Assembly: GCF_016593255.1 (NCBI RefSeq)
Contig: NZ_AP023212.1
Span: forward strand, 1-64,000
Origin: Hydrogenimonas urashimensis
GTDB taxonomy: Bacteria > Campylobacterota > Campylobacteria > Campylobacterales > Hydrogenimonadaceae
Length of the DNA: 64,000 nucleotides
Reading direction: 5' to 3'
Below the pieces are notes generated by a model. The model had not been told where the DNA came from and ran no database searches. It saw only the letters and a list, made by a program, of their open reading frames with translations. A program made the translations under genes and the position numbers. Positions 9,087 through 17,530 of the stretch are shown here, piece by piece (position 1 is the first letter of the stretch; each line of letters opens with the position of its first letter).

Positions 9087-9121
9087 TAGGTCTCCTTAGC
9101 CCTTTTTGTTATACTTGTAAC

Positions 9122-9241
9122 TGACGTTACGCAAAAGGCGGAACGTCTCTCGAAATCTACGATTTCGTAGCTTTAGGGGGGTGCAGGGGACGGCCAGTCC
9201 CCGCCAAAACATGGGCTTTGCTCATGTTTTGCGTAACATCA
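9122..9241. repeat. MITE-like element: 15-bp terminal inverted repeats and three internal hairpins
   Basis: The left end TGACGTTACGCAAAA (9122-9136) and right end TTTTGCGTAACATCA (9227-9241) are inverted repeats matching at 14 of 15 positions. Inside are three hairpins: CGAAATC/GATTTCG (9151-9167), GGGGAC/GTCCCC (9186-9202) and AAAACATG/CATGTTTT (9207-9230). No ORF fits in the 120 bp. Size, terminal symmetry and lack of coding capacity suit a non-autonomous transposable element or REP-like sequence. No target duplication is obvious. Confidence 0.65.
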
Positions 9242-9268
9242 GCTTGTAAAAAAATTCAAGGACACACA

Positions 9269-9697
9269 ATGGAGTGCGAATTTCCCACTATCAACGCCAA
9301 TCCCGAAGAGATCAGGGAGATATTCGAGGAGGTGGAGACGATCGCCGTCATCGGTCTCTCTCCCGATCCTTCCAAAGACAGCCACCGTGTGGCGAAATAT
9401 CTGCAGGAGGCCGGTTACAAAATCATTCCGGTCTATCCCAAGGAGGAGGAGATTCTGGGTGAGAAGGTCTACCGGTCGCTCAGGGAGATTCCCGGCAGTG
9501 TTGATATGGTTGACATCTTCAGAAAACCCGCGGCGGTGGGTCCGATTGTCGAGGCGTGCAAGGCGCGCGGCGATATCAAGGTGGTCTGGCTGCAGGCGGG
9601 AATCGTCAACAACGAAGCGGCCGATGCGGCCAAAAAAGCGGGCATGAAGGTGGTGCAGAGCCGCTGCGCCATGGTCGACCACAGAAACCTCGCATGA
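9269..9697 (+). CDS. CoA-binding (YccU-type Rossmann) protein
   Basis: The product has 142 residues forming a single Rossmann-like CoA-binding domain. The nucleotide loop is 'IAVIGLSPDPSKDSHRVAKY' (about residues 26-45), followed by 'GYKIIPVYPKEEEILGEKVY' and the family-typical 'VDMVDIFRKP' and 'VVWLQAGIVNNEAA'. The C-terminal 'VVQSRCAMVDH' matches the conserved Cys of this family. Function is not established; CoA or acyl-CoA binding is known for the fold. I chose ATG 9269 because AAGGA lies 7 nt upstream; an upstream in-frame start would be read through the repeat element. It overlaps ilvA by 4 nt (ATGA). Confidence 0.88.
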   Translation: MECEFPTINANPEEIREIFEEVETIAVIGLSPDPSKDSHRVAKYLQEAGYKIIPVYPKEEEILGEKVYRSLREIPGSVDMVDIFRKPAAVGPIVEACKARGDIKVVWLQAGIVNNEAADAAKKAGMKVVQSRCAMVDHRNLA

Positions 9698-10905
9698 TTC
9701 GACTCGAAGATATCCAAAGGGCTCATGCCCAGGTTCGCAAAGTTGCGGTCGAAACGCCCTTTTCCTACGCGCCCAAACTGAGCGAGGAGAGCGGATTTGA
9801 AGTCTACCTGAAAAAGGAGAATCTACAGACTACCGGCTCCTTCAAGATACGGGGCGCATTCAACAAAATCGCCTCGCTGAGCGATTTGGAGCGCGGTCGG
9901 GGTGTCGTGGCGGCAAGTGCGGGCAACCATGCCCAGGGTGTGGCGCTGGCGGCGAAATATTTCGGCATTCCCGCGACGATCGTCATGCCGGAAACGACGC
10001 CCCTGACGAAAGTGGATGGTGTCAAGTCCTACGGGGCGGAGGTGGTACTGCATGGGAGCAACTACGACGAAGCCTATGGCTACGCCGTCAAGTTCGCCAA
10101 AGAGAAGGGACGGGTCTTCGTCCACCCTTTTGCCGACGAAGAGGTGATCGCGGGTCAGGGAACCATTGCACTGGAAATTCTGCAGAAATGCGAAAAGCCG
10201 GACGCCATTCTCGTCCCCGTGGGCGGTGGCGGCCTCATCAGCGGCATCGCGGTCGCTGTTAAAGCACTTTCTCCCGACACCAAAGTGATCGGTGTGGCGG
10301 CGGAAGGGGCACCGGCCATGAAACTCTCTTTCGATGCCCGTGAACCGATCGATACGACGGGGGTGCGGACCATCGCGGACGGGATCGCGGTACGGGACAC
10401 CTCCGCAACGACGCTGGCCTACATTTTGCGCTACGTGGACGATATCGTGCTCGTCAGCGATGACGAAATCGCCAATGCGATTCTCTACCTGCTTGAAAAA
10501 CAGAAACTTGTCGTGGAGGGGGCGGGCGCCGTCGGTGTGGCCGCTCTGATCCACCGACGTCTCAATCTCCCCGAAAAGGCGAAGGTCGTGACGGTGCTCA
10601 GCGGAGGAAACATCGATGTCACGATGCTCTCGGTTATTATCGAGAAGGGCCTGCTCAAATCCTACCGCAAAATGAAACTGGTGGTGACGCTTATCGACAA
10701 GCCCGGCAGCCTGATGAAACTGACGGAGATTTTGAAAGAGGCGCAGGCCAATATCGTGCAGATCGGCTATGACCGCACCTCGCTCGACCTCAAATTCGGT
10801 GACGCCTACGTCTCCATCGCCGTGGAAACCAAAGGAAGGGAACATCAGCAGGAGATAAAAAAACTTCTACACGAACATGGATACCGTTTTGAAGAGGAGC
10901 ATTGA
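9694..10905 (+). CDS. ilvA: Threonine ammonia-lyase with C-terminal ACT domain
   Basis: The product has 403 residues, a fold-type II PLP enzyme. The PLP lysine is in 'TGSFKIRGAFNK' (Lys51), followed by 'AASAGNHAQGVA' and the glycine loop 'VPVGGGGLISG' that holds the phosphate. Residues about 325-403 form an ACT domain ('VTLIDKPGSLMKLTEIL') for allosteric control. This short, one-ACT form resembles TdcB-like enzymes of many Campylobacterota and converts threonine to 2-oxobutanoate for isoleucine synthesis. ilvB and ilvH lie about 3 kb downstream on the same strand, supporting the biosynthetic role. ATGA overlap with the CoA-binding gene. Confidence 0.94.
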   Translation: MIRLEDIQRAHAQVRKVAVETPFSYAPKLSEESGFEVYLKKENLQTTGSFKIRGAFNKIASLSDLERGRGVVAASAGNHAQGVALAAKYFGIPATIVMPETTPLTKVDGVKSYGAEVVLHGSNYDEAYGYAVKFAKEKGRVFVHPFADEEVIAGQGTIALEILQKCEKPDAILVPVGGGGLISGIAVAVKALSPDTKVIGVAAEGAPAMKLSFDAREPIDTTGVRTIADGIAVRDTSATTLAYILRYVDDIVLVSDDEIANAILYLLEKQKLVVEGAGAVGVAALIHRRLNLPEKAKVVTVLSGGNIDVTMLSVIIEKGLLKSYRKMKLVVTLIDKPGSLMKLTEILKEAQANIVQIGYDRTSLDLKFGDAYVSIAVETKGREHQQEIKKLLHEHGYRFEEEH

Positions 10906-10914
10906 GACTCTCCT

Positions 10915-13023
10915 ATGATCATCGAGAAGAGACTTCGTTTCAAATCCGCCGTGACGGCTGTCAAGCCGATGGAGAGGAAAAAAATCGCCATAATCGATGC
11001 CACAAACAGTGTCCGCTTCTTCAAACTCGATCCGGTCATTTTGGTGGACGGATTCAAAACCTCCATCGAACAGGATCCTCATCTGCTTCAAGGAAGCGAC
11101 CTCTCCAAGGACGGCCGTTTCGTCGCCTTTTCGGTCAAAAAGGGGGGTGTCGCGGTGTTCAGTGGCAACCAGAAGCGGCTAATCTACCGGTTCCGGCGGC
11201 ACGAAGGGGATGTGGAGAGTCTCTGCATCAGTGACAGCCACGACTATCTCGCAACCGGCGGACAGGATGGCAAAACCTTTCTATGGAGCCTCGTGACAGG
11301 GCGCATGGTCGCCTCGCTGCCCCACCATGCCGACTTTGTAACCGCCATCGATTTCAGCCCCAACGGTCAGTGGATCGCCACGGGAAGTTTCGACCGAAAA
11401 ATCCTCGTGACCAATATCTCATCCCTCTCCCGCCATTTCCGCCTTAGAGGGCATGGCGGCGCCATCAATGCCATCCGGTTCATCAGGGACCACCGCCTCG
11501 TCGCCGCCGACAAGAGCGGAGAGATTGTCGTGTGGGACTATTTCGATCAGCGGGTTGTCAAACGTCTGAAAAAGATGCTGGACGAAGTGACCTCCCTGTG
11601 CGTCACGCCCGACGACCGGTTTCTTTTCGCAGCCGACAGAAGCGGTCTGGTCTCCCTTTATGATCTCAACACCTACGAAATGCTCTCTTTGCGCTACCTG
11701 ACCTACCGCAAGCCGATCAGGAAAATCGCCTATGCCGAAACGGGCAACTATCTTGTCGTCGGGCTCGAAGATGGTGAAGTGACCTTCAACACCCCGCTGA
11801 AAGAGAGCGAAAGGATGGAGGAGATGATCGATACCGGCAAGCTTTCGGAAGCCTACCGCCTTGCCGACGAAAATCCGCTGCTGCGCTACAGCGATGGCTA
11901 TCTCCGGCTCGAAGTTTTATGGGAAGAGGCTTACGAAGAGGCGGTAAAACTGCTGGAGAAAGGCAGACGCGACGAAGCGAAGAGGGTACTTGAGCCCTTC
12001 GGGGGAGAGAGTTCCAAAAGGCTTCTAATCCAGCAGCTTCTCCACGACTACCGGATGTTTGAAAAGTTCAAAACCGCTGTCGAAAACAGGCGCTTCCAGC
12101 TCGCCTACTCCCTTGCGGCCCAATACCCGTCACTCAAACAGAGCCGTTACTACACGCAGATGGAAGAGGCGTGGCACACGGTGTTCACGAAAGCCAAGAA
12201 GCTCATTCTGCAAAACGGCGGCGAGGAACGGGTAAAGGAGCTGTTCAAACCGTTCCGCGGTATCACGGGCAAGAGTGTACTGATCCAGACACTCCTTGCG
12301 GAGCGTGAGATATACAAACTTTTCATGAAACTGGTCAACAAGAGAGATTACAGGGGGGCGATCGAACTGGCGAAACGCTATCCCGCCATCCAGGAACTCG
12401 AAGAGTATCGCAAAATCGAGCGTCTCGCCGATGCGATCATCCAGAAAGCCCGTCTGGAACTGGAAAAAGGACATTACGCAGAAACGGCCCGGCTTGCGTC
12501 GCAGCTGATGGAATTTCCCGATCAGAAGAAGACGGCGGAGGCGTTGACGGAGGAGGCGAACCTCTACGCCTCGGCCATGCGCTATTTCGCGGAAAAAAAT
12601 TACGACGCGATCTACCGTATGCTGGAACAGTATCCGGTGCTGGAGGAGACGAAGATCGTGAAAAATCTCGAAGAGGCGTGGCGCAAAGTGGTGAAAGAGG
12701 CAGAGATATACGCGTCAAAAGGCGACATCGCCGCTCTGAAAAAGATTTTCGCTCCGTTTATGCCAATTGCCCGGCAAAGGTACAAAATCGTATCGCTTTT
12801 TAAGCAGGCCTATATCGAACAGATCGAACAGGGAAGCTCATCGTTCGGCAAAGATATCGACAAAGCGGTGGAGCGCTATCTCGGATTATTCGGTATGGAC
12901 GACGAGATCGATTCCTGGCTTCGCCTTCACGGAAAGATGAGAGAGCGTTTCGCCGAAGCGGCGGCAAACGATGCGGGAGCCATCGATCCTCTCCTGCTTC
13001 CCGACACGATTATGGGAGATTGA
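10915..13023 (+). CDS. WD40 beta-propeller protein with helical-repeat C-terminus
   Basis: The product has 702 residues. Residues about 1-300 contain WD40-type blades (for example 'HEGDVESLCISDSHDYLATGG', split by a 'GKTFLW' strand, and 'FSPNGQWIATGSFDRKILV'). Residues about 305-660 are all-helical. At least three units of about 100 residues share a 'YP.L.....Y..+E' helix and a '+.LF.PF.GI..K..LIQ' helix (around residues 360-375, 440-460 and 600-625). There is no signal peptide or membrane segment, so it is probably a cytoplasmic scaffold. It overlaps the Ppx/GppA start region by a few bases, suggesting a shared operon. The family is known in the phylum only as a WD40-repeat protein; I assign no function. 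Confidence 0.85.
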   Translation: MIIEKRLRFKSAVTAVKPMERKKIAIIDATNSVRFFKLDPVILVDGFKTSIEQDPHLLQGSDLSKDGRFVAFSVKKGGVAVFSGNQKRLIYRFRRHEGDVESLCISDSHDYLATGGQDGKTFLWSLVTGRMVASLPHHADFVTAIDFSPNGQWIATGSFDRKILVTNISSLSRHFRLRGHGGAINAIRFIRDHRLVAADKSGEIVVWDYFDQRVVKRLKKMLDEVTSLCVTPDDRFLFAADRSGLVSLYDLNTYEMLSLRYLTYRKPIRKIAYAETGNYLVVGLEDGEVTFNTPLKESERMEEMIDTGKLSEAYRLADENPLLRYSDGYLRLEVLWEEAYEEAVKLLEKGRRDEAKRVLEPFGGESSKRLLIQQLLHDYRMFEKFKTAVENRRFQLAYSLAAQYPSLKQSRYYTQMEEAWHTVFTKAKKLILQNGGEERVKELFKPFRGITGKSVLIQTLLAEREIYKLFMKLVNKRDYRGAIELAKRYPAIQELEEYRKIERLADAIIQKARLELEKGHYAETARLASQLMEFPDQKKTAEALTEEANLYASAMRYFAEKNYDAIYRMLEQYPVLEETKIVKNLEEAWRKVVKEAEIYASKGDIAALKKIFAPFMPIARQRYKIVSLFKQAYIEQIEQGSSSFGKDIDKAVERYLGLFGMDDEIDSWLRLHGKMRERFAEAAANDAGAIDPLLLPDTIMGD

Positions 13024-13028
13024 CGAGA

Positions 13029-13967
13029 ATGCATGTGGTCGGCATCGACCTGGGCTCCAACACCTTTCGGGTCGCGGAACTCTCGTGCACCTCGTTGGAA
13101 ACCGTCCGGCAGTACGAGAAGATAGTAAGGACCGCCGACGGAATGGTGGAGACGGGGATCATTTCGGATGAGGCCCTCGAACGGATTGTCGAAGCGGCCC
13201 GGAGCGCAAAAGCGAAAATCGATTTTTCTCACCACAAAGTCGTGGCGGTCGCGACAGAAGCGGTGCGCAGGGCGAAAAACGCCGACCGGATACTTGAGGC
13301 GATACGGCAACGCACCGGGATCTCCTTTCGTGTCATCTCGGGTGAAAAGGAGGCGGACTACACTCTGCTTGCCGTCAAAACACGCCTGGAGAAAATGGGA
13401 TACGAGGCACGCGATTTCGTGATGGTCGATATCGGCGGAGGATCGACCGAACTCCTCTTTTTCGATGGCAGACGCCTCTTTTCAAAAAGCTTTCCCATCG
13501 GCATCGTCACGGTGGCTCAGAGGTACAAAACGATGGAACGCATAGAAGAAGCCCTTCCCGGTCTGATGGTGCCGGTCGAAGCGTTTGTCCGAAAGGCGCA
13601 GGAACGGGGTATGCGCCCCGGACTCTTCGTCGCCACGGCGGGTACGCCCACGACGGTTGCCGCGATGAAACTGGGCATGGAGTACGACACCTACGACTCC
13701 GCACGCGTCAACGGCACGCTTCTTTTCAGGGAAGATCTGAAAATGCAGCTTCGAAGACTCCTTTCTTTGGACGTGGCCGCACGCCGTCGGCTTGTCGGTG
13801 TAGGCAGAGAGGATCTCATCGCGGCAGGGATTTTGATTTTCGAACGTTTTTACGAATTGCTCGGCTTTGACAGGGCGATTGTGGTCGACGACGGTCTGCG
13901 GGAAGGTGTGGCGATAGCCGAATGCCTCGGGCTGAAAGAGGGGCCGCGTTTTGAGAGGGTCGGGTAG
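13029..13967 (+). CDS. Ppx/GppA family exopolyphosphatase / pppGpp phosphohydrolase
   Basis: The product has 312 residues with the actin/Hsp70-like ATPase fold. Phosphate-1 loop is 'VVGIDLGSNTFRVAEL' at the N-terminus, phosphate-2 loop is 'FVMVDIGGGSTELLFF' (about residues 128-143), and the catalytic-region 'SGEKEADYTLLAV' is present. At this length it is the short form lacking the C-terminal HD domain of E. coli Ppx, as is common in Campylobacterota. It could hydrolyse polyphosphate or pppGpp; the sequence does not separate these. I chose ATG 13029, 11 nt after GGGAGA; a TTG at 13020 is possible. Confidence 0.88.
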   Translation: MHVVGIDLGSNTFRVAELSCTSLETVRQYEKIVRTADGMVETGIISDEALERIVEAARSAKAKIDFSHHKVVAVATEAVRRAKNADRILEAIRQRTGISFRVISGEKEADYTLLAVKTRLEKMGYEARDFVMVDIGGGSTELLFFDGRRLFSKSFPIGIVTVAQRYKTMERIEEALPGLMVPVEAFVRKAQERGMRPGLFVATAGTPTTVAAMKLGMEYDTYDSARVNGTLLFREDLKMQLRRLLSLDVAARRRLVGVGREDLIAAGILIFERFYELLGFDRAIVVDDGLREGVAIAECLGLKEGPRFERVG

Positions 13968-14013
13968 CCGCGTCGCATTTTGGAAATTAACCCGCGATTA
14001 ACCGCTTTTAGGT

Positions 14014-14019
14014 TAAAAT
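14014..14019 (+). promoter_or_regulatory. Probable -10 element upstream of ilvB
   Basis: TAAAAT lies in a GGTTAAAAT context, 32 bases upstream of ilvB. It is the same TTAAAAT/TAAAAT core seen ahead of acnB and secA. ATTAACC occurs twice just upstream, and AGGTTA/TAACCT (14010-14015 and 14031-14036) forms an inverted repeat spanning the leader. No -35 hexamer is evident, which is usual in this phylum. Regulatory meaning unknown. Confidence 0.4.
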
Positions 14020-14050
14020 CGGCAAATTTCTAACCTTAGGAGATACGGCC

Positions 14051-15742
14051 ATGGAGATGACCGGCGCACAGATGGTGATCGAAGCGATGAAGCTCGAAGG
14101 GGTCGATACGGTGTTCGGATACCCCGGCGGCGCCATCATGAACGTCTACGACGAAATCTACAAACAGAACGATTTTCGGCACATCCTGACACGGCACGAA
14201 CAGGCCGCGGTGCATGCGGCGGACGGATATGCCCGCTCGACCGGAAGAACCGGCGTCGCCTTTGTGACGAGCGGACCCGGTTTCACAAACGCGGTGACCG
14301 GTCTGGCGACAGCTTACATGGATTCGGTTCCGTTGGTGGTTATCAGCGGGCAGGTTCCCATCACGATGATCGGTACCGATGCCTTTCAGGAGATAGATGC
14401 GACGGGAATCAGCCGCTCCTGTACCAAACACAACTACCTGGTTCGAAGCGCCAAGGAGCTTCCCCGTATTCTCAAAGAGGCATTTTATATCGCTGCATCC
14501 GGACGCCCAGGTCCCGTTCATGTCGACATCCCGAAAGATGTGACGGCGGAGGTTGCCGCGTTCGAATATCCGACCCATATCGACCTTCCGACCTACCGTC
14601 CGACGACGAAGGGGAATGTGCGTCAGATCAAGAAGGCGGCCGAAGCGATCTGCAACGCCAAGCGTCCCGTTTTCTATCTGGGCGGAGGCATCATCAATTC
14701 CGGCAGCGCGGAGCTTGTCCGGGAATTCGTCCAGGCGACGCAGATTCCCGCCGTTGAGACCCTGATGGCCCGCGGATCGCTCCGCTACGACGATCCTCTG
14801 CTGCTGGGCATGGTCGGTATGCACGGAAGCTACCAGGCTAACATGGCCATGAGCGAAACGGATCTGATGATCGCCCTCGGACCCCGCTTTGATGACCGCG
14901 TAACCGGGAAACTCTCCGAGTTTGCCAAGCATGCGAAAGTGATCCATGTCGATATCGATCCCAGCTCCATCGGCAAGCTGATCGACGTGGACTATCCCAT
15001 TGTCGGGGATCTCAAAGAGGTTCTTGAAGTGATGATTCCCAAGGTCAAAGAGTGTGTCGACCCGGACCGCTACCAGGCGTGGAGGAACATCCTGAAACGC
15101 TATAACGAGATTCATCCGATGCATTTTGAAGACAGCGACAAAGTCATCAAACCCCAGTGGGTCATCAAGCGTGTCGGAGAGATTCTTGGCGACAGGGCGG
15201 TCATATCGACCGATGTCGGACAGCACCAGATGTGGACGGCACAGTTCTATCCTTTCTCCTACCCCAGGCAGCTCGTCACAAGCGGGGGACTGGGGACGAT
15301 GGGTTTCGGTTTCCCCGCTGCGATGGGTGTCAAACGGGGTGTGCCCGACAAGGTCAGCATCAACTTTACGGGAGACGGTTCCATCCTGATGAATATCCAG
15401 GAGCTGGTGACTGCGGTCGAAAGCAGACTGCCTGTGGTCAACATCATTCTAAACAATCACTATCTTGGCATGGTGCGTCAGTGGCAGACCTTCTTTTATG
15501 ACAAACGCTACGCGGAGACCGATCTGAGCTTCCAGCCGGACTTCGTGCGCCTTGCCGAAGCGTGCGGTGGTGTCGGATACCGTGTCGAGACGAAAGAGGA
15601 GTTCGACGAGGCGCTTCAGGATGCGGTGAACAAAGGGGTCGTGGCAATGATCGACGTGATCATCGATCGGGATGAGAATGTACTCCCAATGGTGCCGAGT
15701 GGCGGAACTCTCTACAACATGATGCTGGAATACAAGGATTGA
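14051..15742 (+). CDS. ilvB: Acetolactate synthase large (catalytic) subunit
   Basis: The product has 563 residues, a thiamine-diphosphate enzyme. The N-terminal domain has 'VFGYPGGAIMNVYDEI' and the catalytic Glu in 'TRHEQAAVHAADGYARSTG' (about residue 54). The central domain binds FAD. The C-terminal ThDP motif runs from 'GDGSILMN' to 'NNHYLGMVRQWQ'. It condenses pyruvate, or pyruvate with 2-oxobutanoate, in valine, leucine and isoleucine synthesis. TTAGGAG lies 8 nt before the ATG. The regulatory subunit ilvH follows with a 1-4 nt junction. The ilvB-ilvH-lpxD order matches the one I recall from C. jejuni. Confidence 0.96.
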   Translation: MEMTGAQMVIEAMKLEGVDTVFGYPGGAIMNVYDEIYKQNDFRHILTRHEQAAVHAADGYARSTGRTGVAFVTSGPGFTNAVTGLATAYMDSVPLVVISGQVPITMIGTDAFQEIDATGISRSCTKHNYLVRSAKELPRILKEAFYIAASGRPGPVHVDIPKDVTAEVAAFEYPTHIDLPTYRPTTKGNVRQIKKAAEAICNAKRPVFYLGGGIINSGSAELVREFVQATQIPAVETLMARGSLRYDDPLLLGMVGMHGSYQANMAMSETDLMIALGPRFDDRVTGKLSEFAKHAKVIHVDIDPSSIGKLIDVDYPIVGDLKEVLEVMIPKVKECVDPDRYQAWRNILKRYNEIHPMHFEDSDKVIKPQWVIKRVGEILGDRAVISTDVGQHQMWTAQFYPFSYPRQLVTSGGLGTMGFGFPAAMGVKRGVPDKVSINFTGDGSILMNIQELVTAVESRLPVVNIILNNHYLGMVRQWQTFFYDKRYAETDLSFQPDFVRLAEACGGVGYRVETKEEFDEALQDAVNKGVVAMIDVIIDRDENVLPMVPSGGTLYNMMLEYKD

Positions 15743-15744
15743 TG

Positions 15745-16218
15745 ATGAAAGTAGAACGACGTATAATCTCTGTAATCGTGCAAAACGAACACAGTGTCCT
15801 CGCCCGCATCACGAGTCTTTTCGCCGCCCGGGGCTACAATATCGAAACATTGACCGTAGCACCCATTCCCGACAGCAACATGTCGCGGCTGACGATCGAG
15901 ACGAAAGGAAACGTTCGGGTCATCGAGCAGATCATCAAACAGCTTCACAAACTGATTCCGACCTACAAGGTGATCGAACATGAAGAGATGGTCGAAAAGG
16001 AGCTGGTGATGATGAAATTTCCGATCAACGAATCGCTGGCCAATATCCAGGCTCTCTGTGAAGCCTACAACGGCGGTATCGCCAATGTCAGCAGCCAACA
16101 TATCATCACGATGGTGGCGGACGAGCCCAAAAGGGTCAAACATTTCATCGAGGCGGCGCAGCGCTTTCATCCCGTCGAAATCGTGCGCGGCGGCGTCGTC
16201 GCCATGGAGCGCGAATGA
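15745..16218 (+). CDS. ilvH: Acetolactate synthase small (regulatory) subunit
   Basis: The product has 157 residues. The N-terminal ACT domain ('ISVIVQNEHSVLARITSLFAARGYNIETLTV') binds valine for feedback inhibition and activates the large subunit. A second ferredoxin-like domain follows ('VMMKFPINESLANIQALCEAYNG'). Length and order match IlvH/IlvN. ATG 15745 lies 6 nt after AAGGA (15734-15738); ATG 15742 overlaps the ilvB stop and is an alternative. Its 3' end overlaps lpxD by 4 nt (ATGA). Confidence 0.95.
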   Translation: MKVERRIISVIVQNEHSVLARITSLFAARGYNIETLTVAPIPDSNMSRLTIETKGNVRVIEQIIKQLHKLIPTYKVIEHEEMVEKELVMMKFPINESLANIQALCEAYNGGIANVSSQHIITMVADEPKRVKHFIEAAQRFHPVEIVRGGVVAMERE

Positions 16219-17195
16219 GGCTGAGTGAACTCGCGGCCCAAATCGGTGTGGCCTTCGAAGGGGAAGATCGTGAAATCCTCGGCATCGGCACGCTCAAAAG
16301 CGCCACGCCACAGGAACTGAGCTTTCTCGACAATCCCAGATATGCCGATGAACTCGCCAAAACGAAGGCGGCCGCCGTACTGGTTTCGCCGAAATTCGCA
16401 TCGCAGGTTCCAAAAGGGACGGTGGCCCTGGTCGATGACGAACCCTATCTGAAACTGGCCTATGCCAGCCGTCTGTTCGCTCCCGAGCCGATGAAGCAGG
16501 AGGGGAAGGAACCGATTTTCGGCAAAGAGTGCCGGATCGGGGAGGGGGTCCGTTTCGGAAAAAATGTGGTGATCGCGGAGCGGGTGACCATCATGCCCGG
16601 ATCCTATATCGGTGACGATGTGAAGATAGGCAGCGATACACTGATCTATCCCAACGTGACGATCTATCACGGTTGCCGGATCGGGGAGCGCTGCATCATC
16701 CATGCGGGAACGGTCGTGGGAAGCGACGGGTTCGGTTTCGCCCATACGAAGGAGGGCAGCCATGTCAAGCTTTTTCAACTCGGCAACGTAGTGATCGAGG
16801 ATGATGTCGAGATCGGAGCCAACTGCGCCATCGACCGGGGTGCGATCGCCTCGACGATCATCCGCAAAGGCGCTATCATCGACAATCTTGTCCATATCGC
16901 CCATAACTGCGATATCGGAGAGTATTCGGTATTGACGGGACAGGTGGGACTTTCCGGCTCGACGAAACTCGGCCGGAATGTGGTGATGGGCGGTCAGAGC
17001 GGCACTGCCGGACACCTGGAGATCGGTCCCTTCGCGACCATAGCGGCACGGGGCGGTGTGACCAAATCGATCGAAGGAGGCAAAGTCTATGCCGGTTTCC
17101 CGATCATGGAACACAAAAAGTGGCTCAAGCTCAATGCGCTGCTGATGCGGATGCTCAACAGTGCGATATCCAACAAATCGAAGGAGAAAAGATGA
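16215..17195 (+). CDS. lpxD: UDP-3-O-acylglucosamine N-acyltransferase
   Basis: The product has 326 residues. The N-terminal uridine-binding domain (residues 1-100, 'LSFLDNPRYADEL') precedes a left-handed beta-helix of hexapeptide repeats. The catalytic His is in 'LVHIAHNCDIGE' (about residues 225-236), and 'GSDGFGFAH' is the LpxD family motif. It adds the second hydroxyacyl chain in lipid A synthesis at the cytoplasmic side of the inner membrane. It is coupled by ATGA overlaps to ilvH upstream and the small gene downstream. The link to ilvBH is a conserved gene order in the phylum rather than a pathway link. Confidence 0.95.
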   Translation: MRLSELAAQIGVAFEGEDREILGIGTLKSATPQELSFLDNPRYADELAKTKAAAVLVSPKFASQVPKGTVALVDDEPYLKLAYASRLFAPEPMKQEGKEPIFGKECRIGEGVRFGKNVVIAERVTIMPGSYIGDDVKIGSDTLIYPNVTIYHGCRIGERCIIHAGTVVGSDGFGFAHTKEGSHVKLFQLGNVVIEDDVEIGANCAIDRGAIASTIIRKGAIIDNLVHIAHNCDIGEYSVLTGQVGLSGSTKLGRNVVMGGQSGTAGHLEIGPFATIAARGGVTKSIEGGKVYAGFPIMEHKKWLKLNALLMRMLNSAISNKSKEKR

Positions 17196-17419
17196 AAGAG
17201 ACGAAACTGATCAAGGAGATTCCCCTGGCAAGCAGCGACAACGGTGTTTTATCCGTCGCGACGGTCAAGGAACCCTACGGCGAAGGGAGCGAACCGGTCG
17301 TGAGCATCGCCATATGGCTGACGAAATCGGACGATGAACCGGATTGGAAGGTGCATGTCCCCGCAAAGAATCTGGATCAGGTCATCGAGGCGCTGCAGGA
17401 GGCGAAAAAGGCCCTTTGA
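17192..17419 (+). CDS. Small conserved-looking protein of unknown function
   Basis: The product has 75 residues starting at ATG 17192, 5 nt after AAGGAG and overlapping the lpxD stop (ATGA). It is acidic and soluble with predicted beta strands ('LSVATVKEP', 'PVVSIAIWL') and a C-terminal helix ('KNLDQVIEALQEAKKAL'). The strands-then-helix pattern resembles PC4-like or single-domain nucleic-acid binding folds only loosely, so no function is assigned. The coupling to lpxD and coding-like composition support a real gene. Confidence 0.75.
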   Translation: MKETKLIKEIPLASSDNGVLSVATVKEPYGEGSEPVVSIAIWLTKSDDEPDWKVHVPAKNLDQVIEALQEAKKAL

Positions 17420-17476
17420 GGCCCACAGCGTCGAACGCGCTTCCCTTCACCCATAGAGGGGCCGGGAATTTCTTTT

Positions 17477-17494
17477 TTTCCGGAAAACCGGAAA
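17477..17494. promoter_or_regulatory. Perfect palindrome upstream of the TonB receptor gene
   Basis: TTTCCGG-AAAA-CCGGAAA is a perfect 7-bp-arm inverted repeat 36 bases upstream of the receptor start. It is preceded by a T-run (17472-17479), so it is not an intrinsic terminator on the plus strand. Outer-membrane receptor genes are usually repressed by metal- or substrate-sensing regulators, so an operator is plausible. It does not match the classic Fur box. Confidence 0.4.
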
Positions 17495-17530
17495 GGGTCC
17501 ATCCCGATACATTTCAAAGAAAGGAGACTC

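Noticed and set aside
9087-9121. Promoter-like TTGTTATACTTG before the MITE-like element
   Set aside because: Only a -10-like match in AT-rich sequence; not strong enough to annotate.
17420-17530. Cobalamin riboswitch before the BtuB-like gene or metE
   Set aside because: No convincing B12-box found in either leader by eye; a GCCACTGC at about 19680 lies within an ORF without the other elements.
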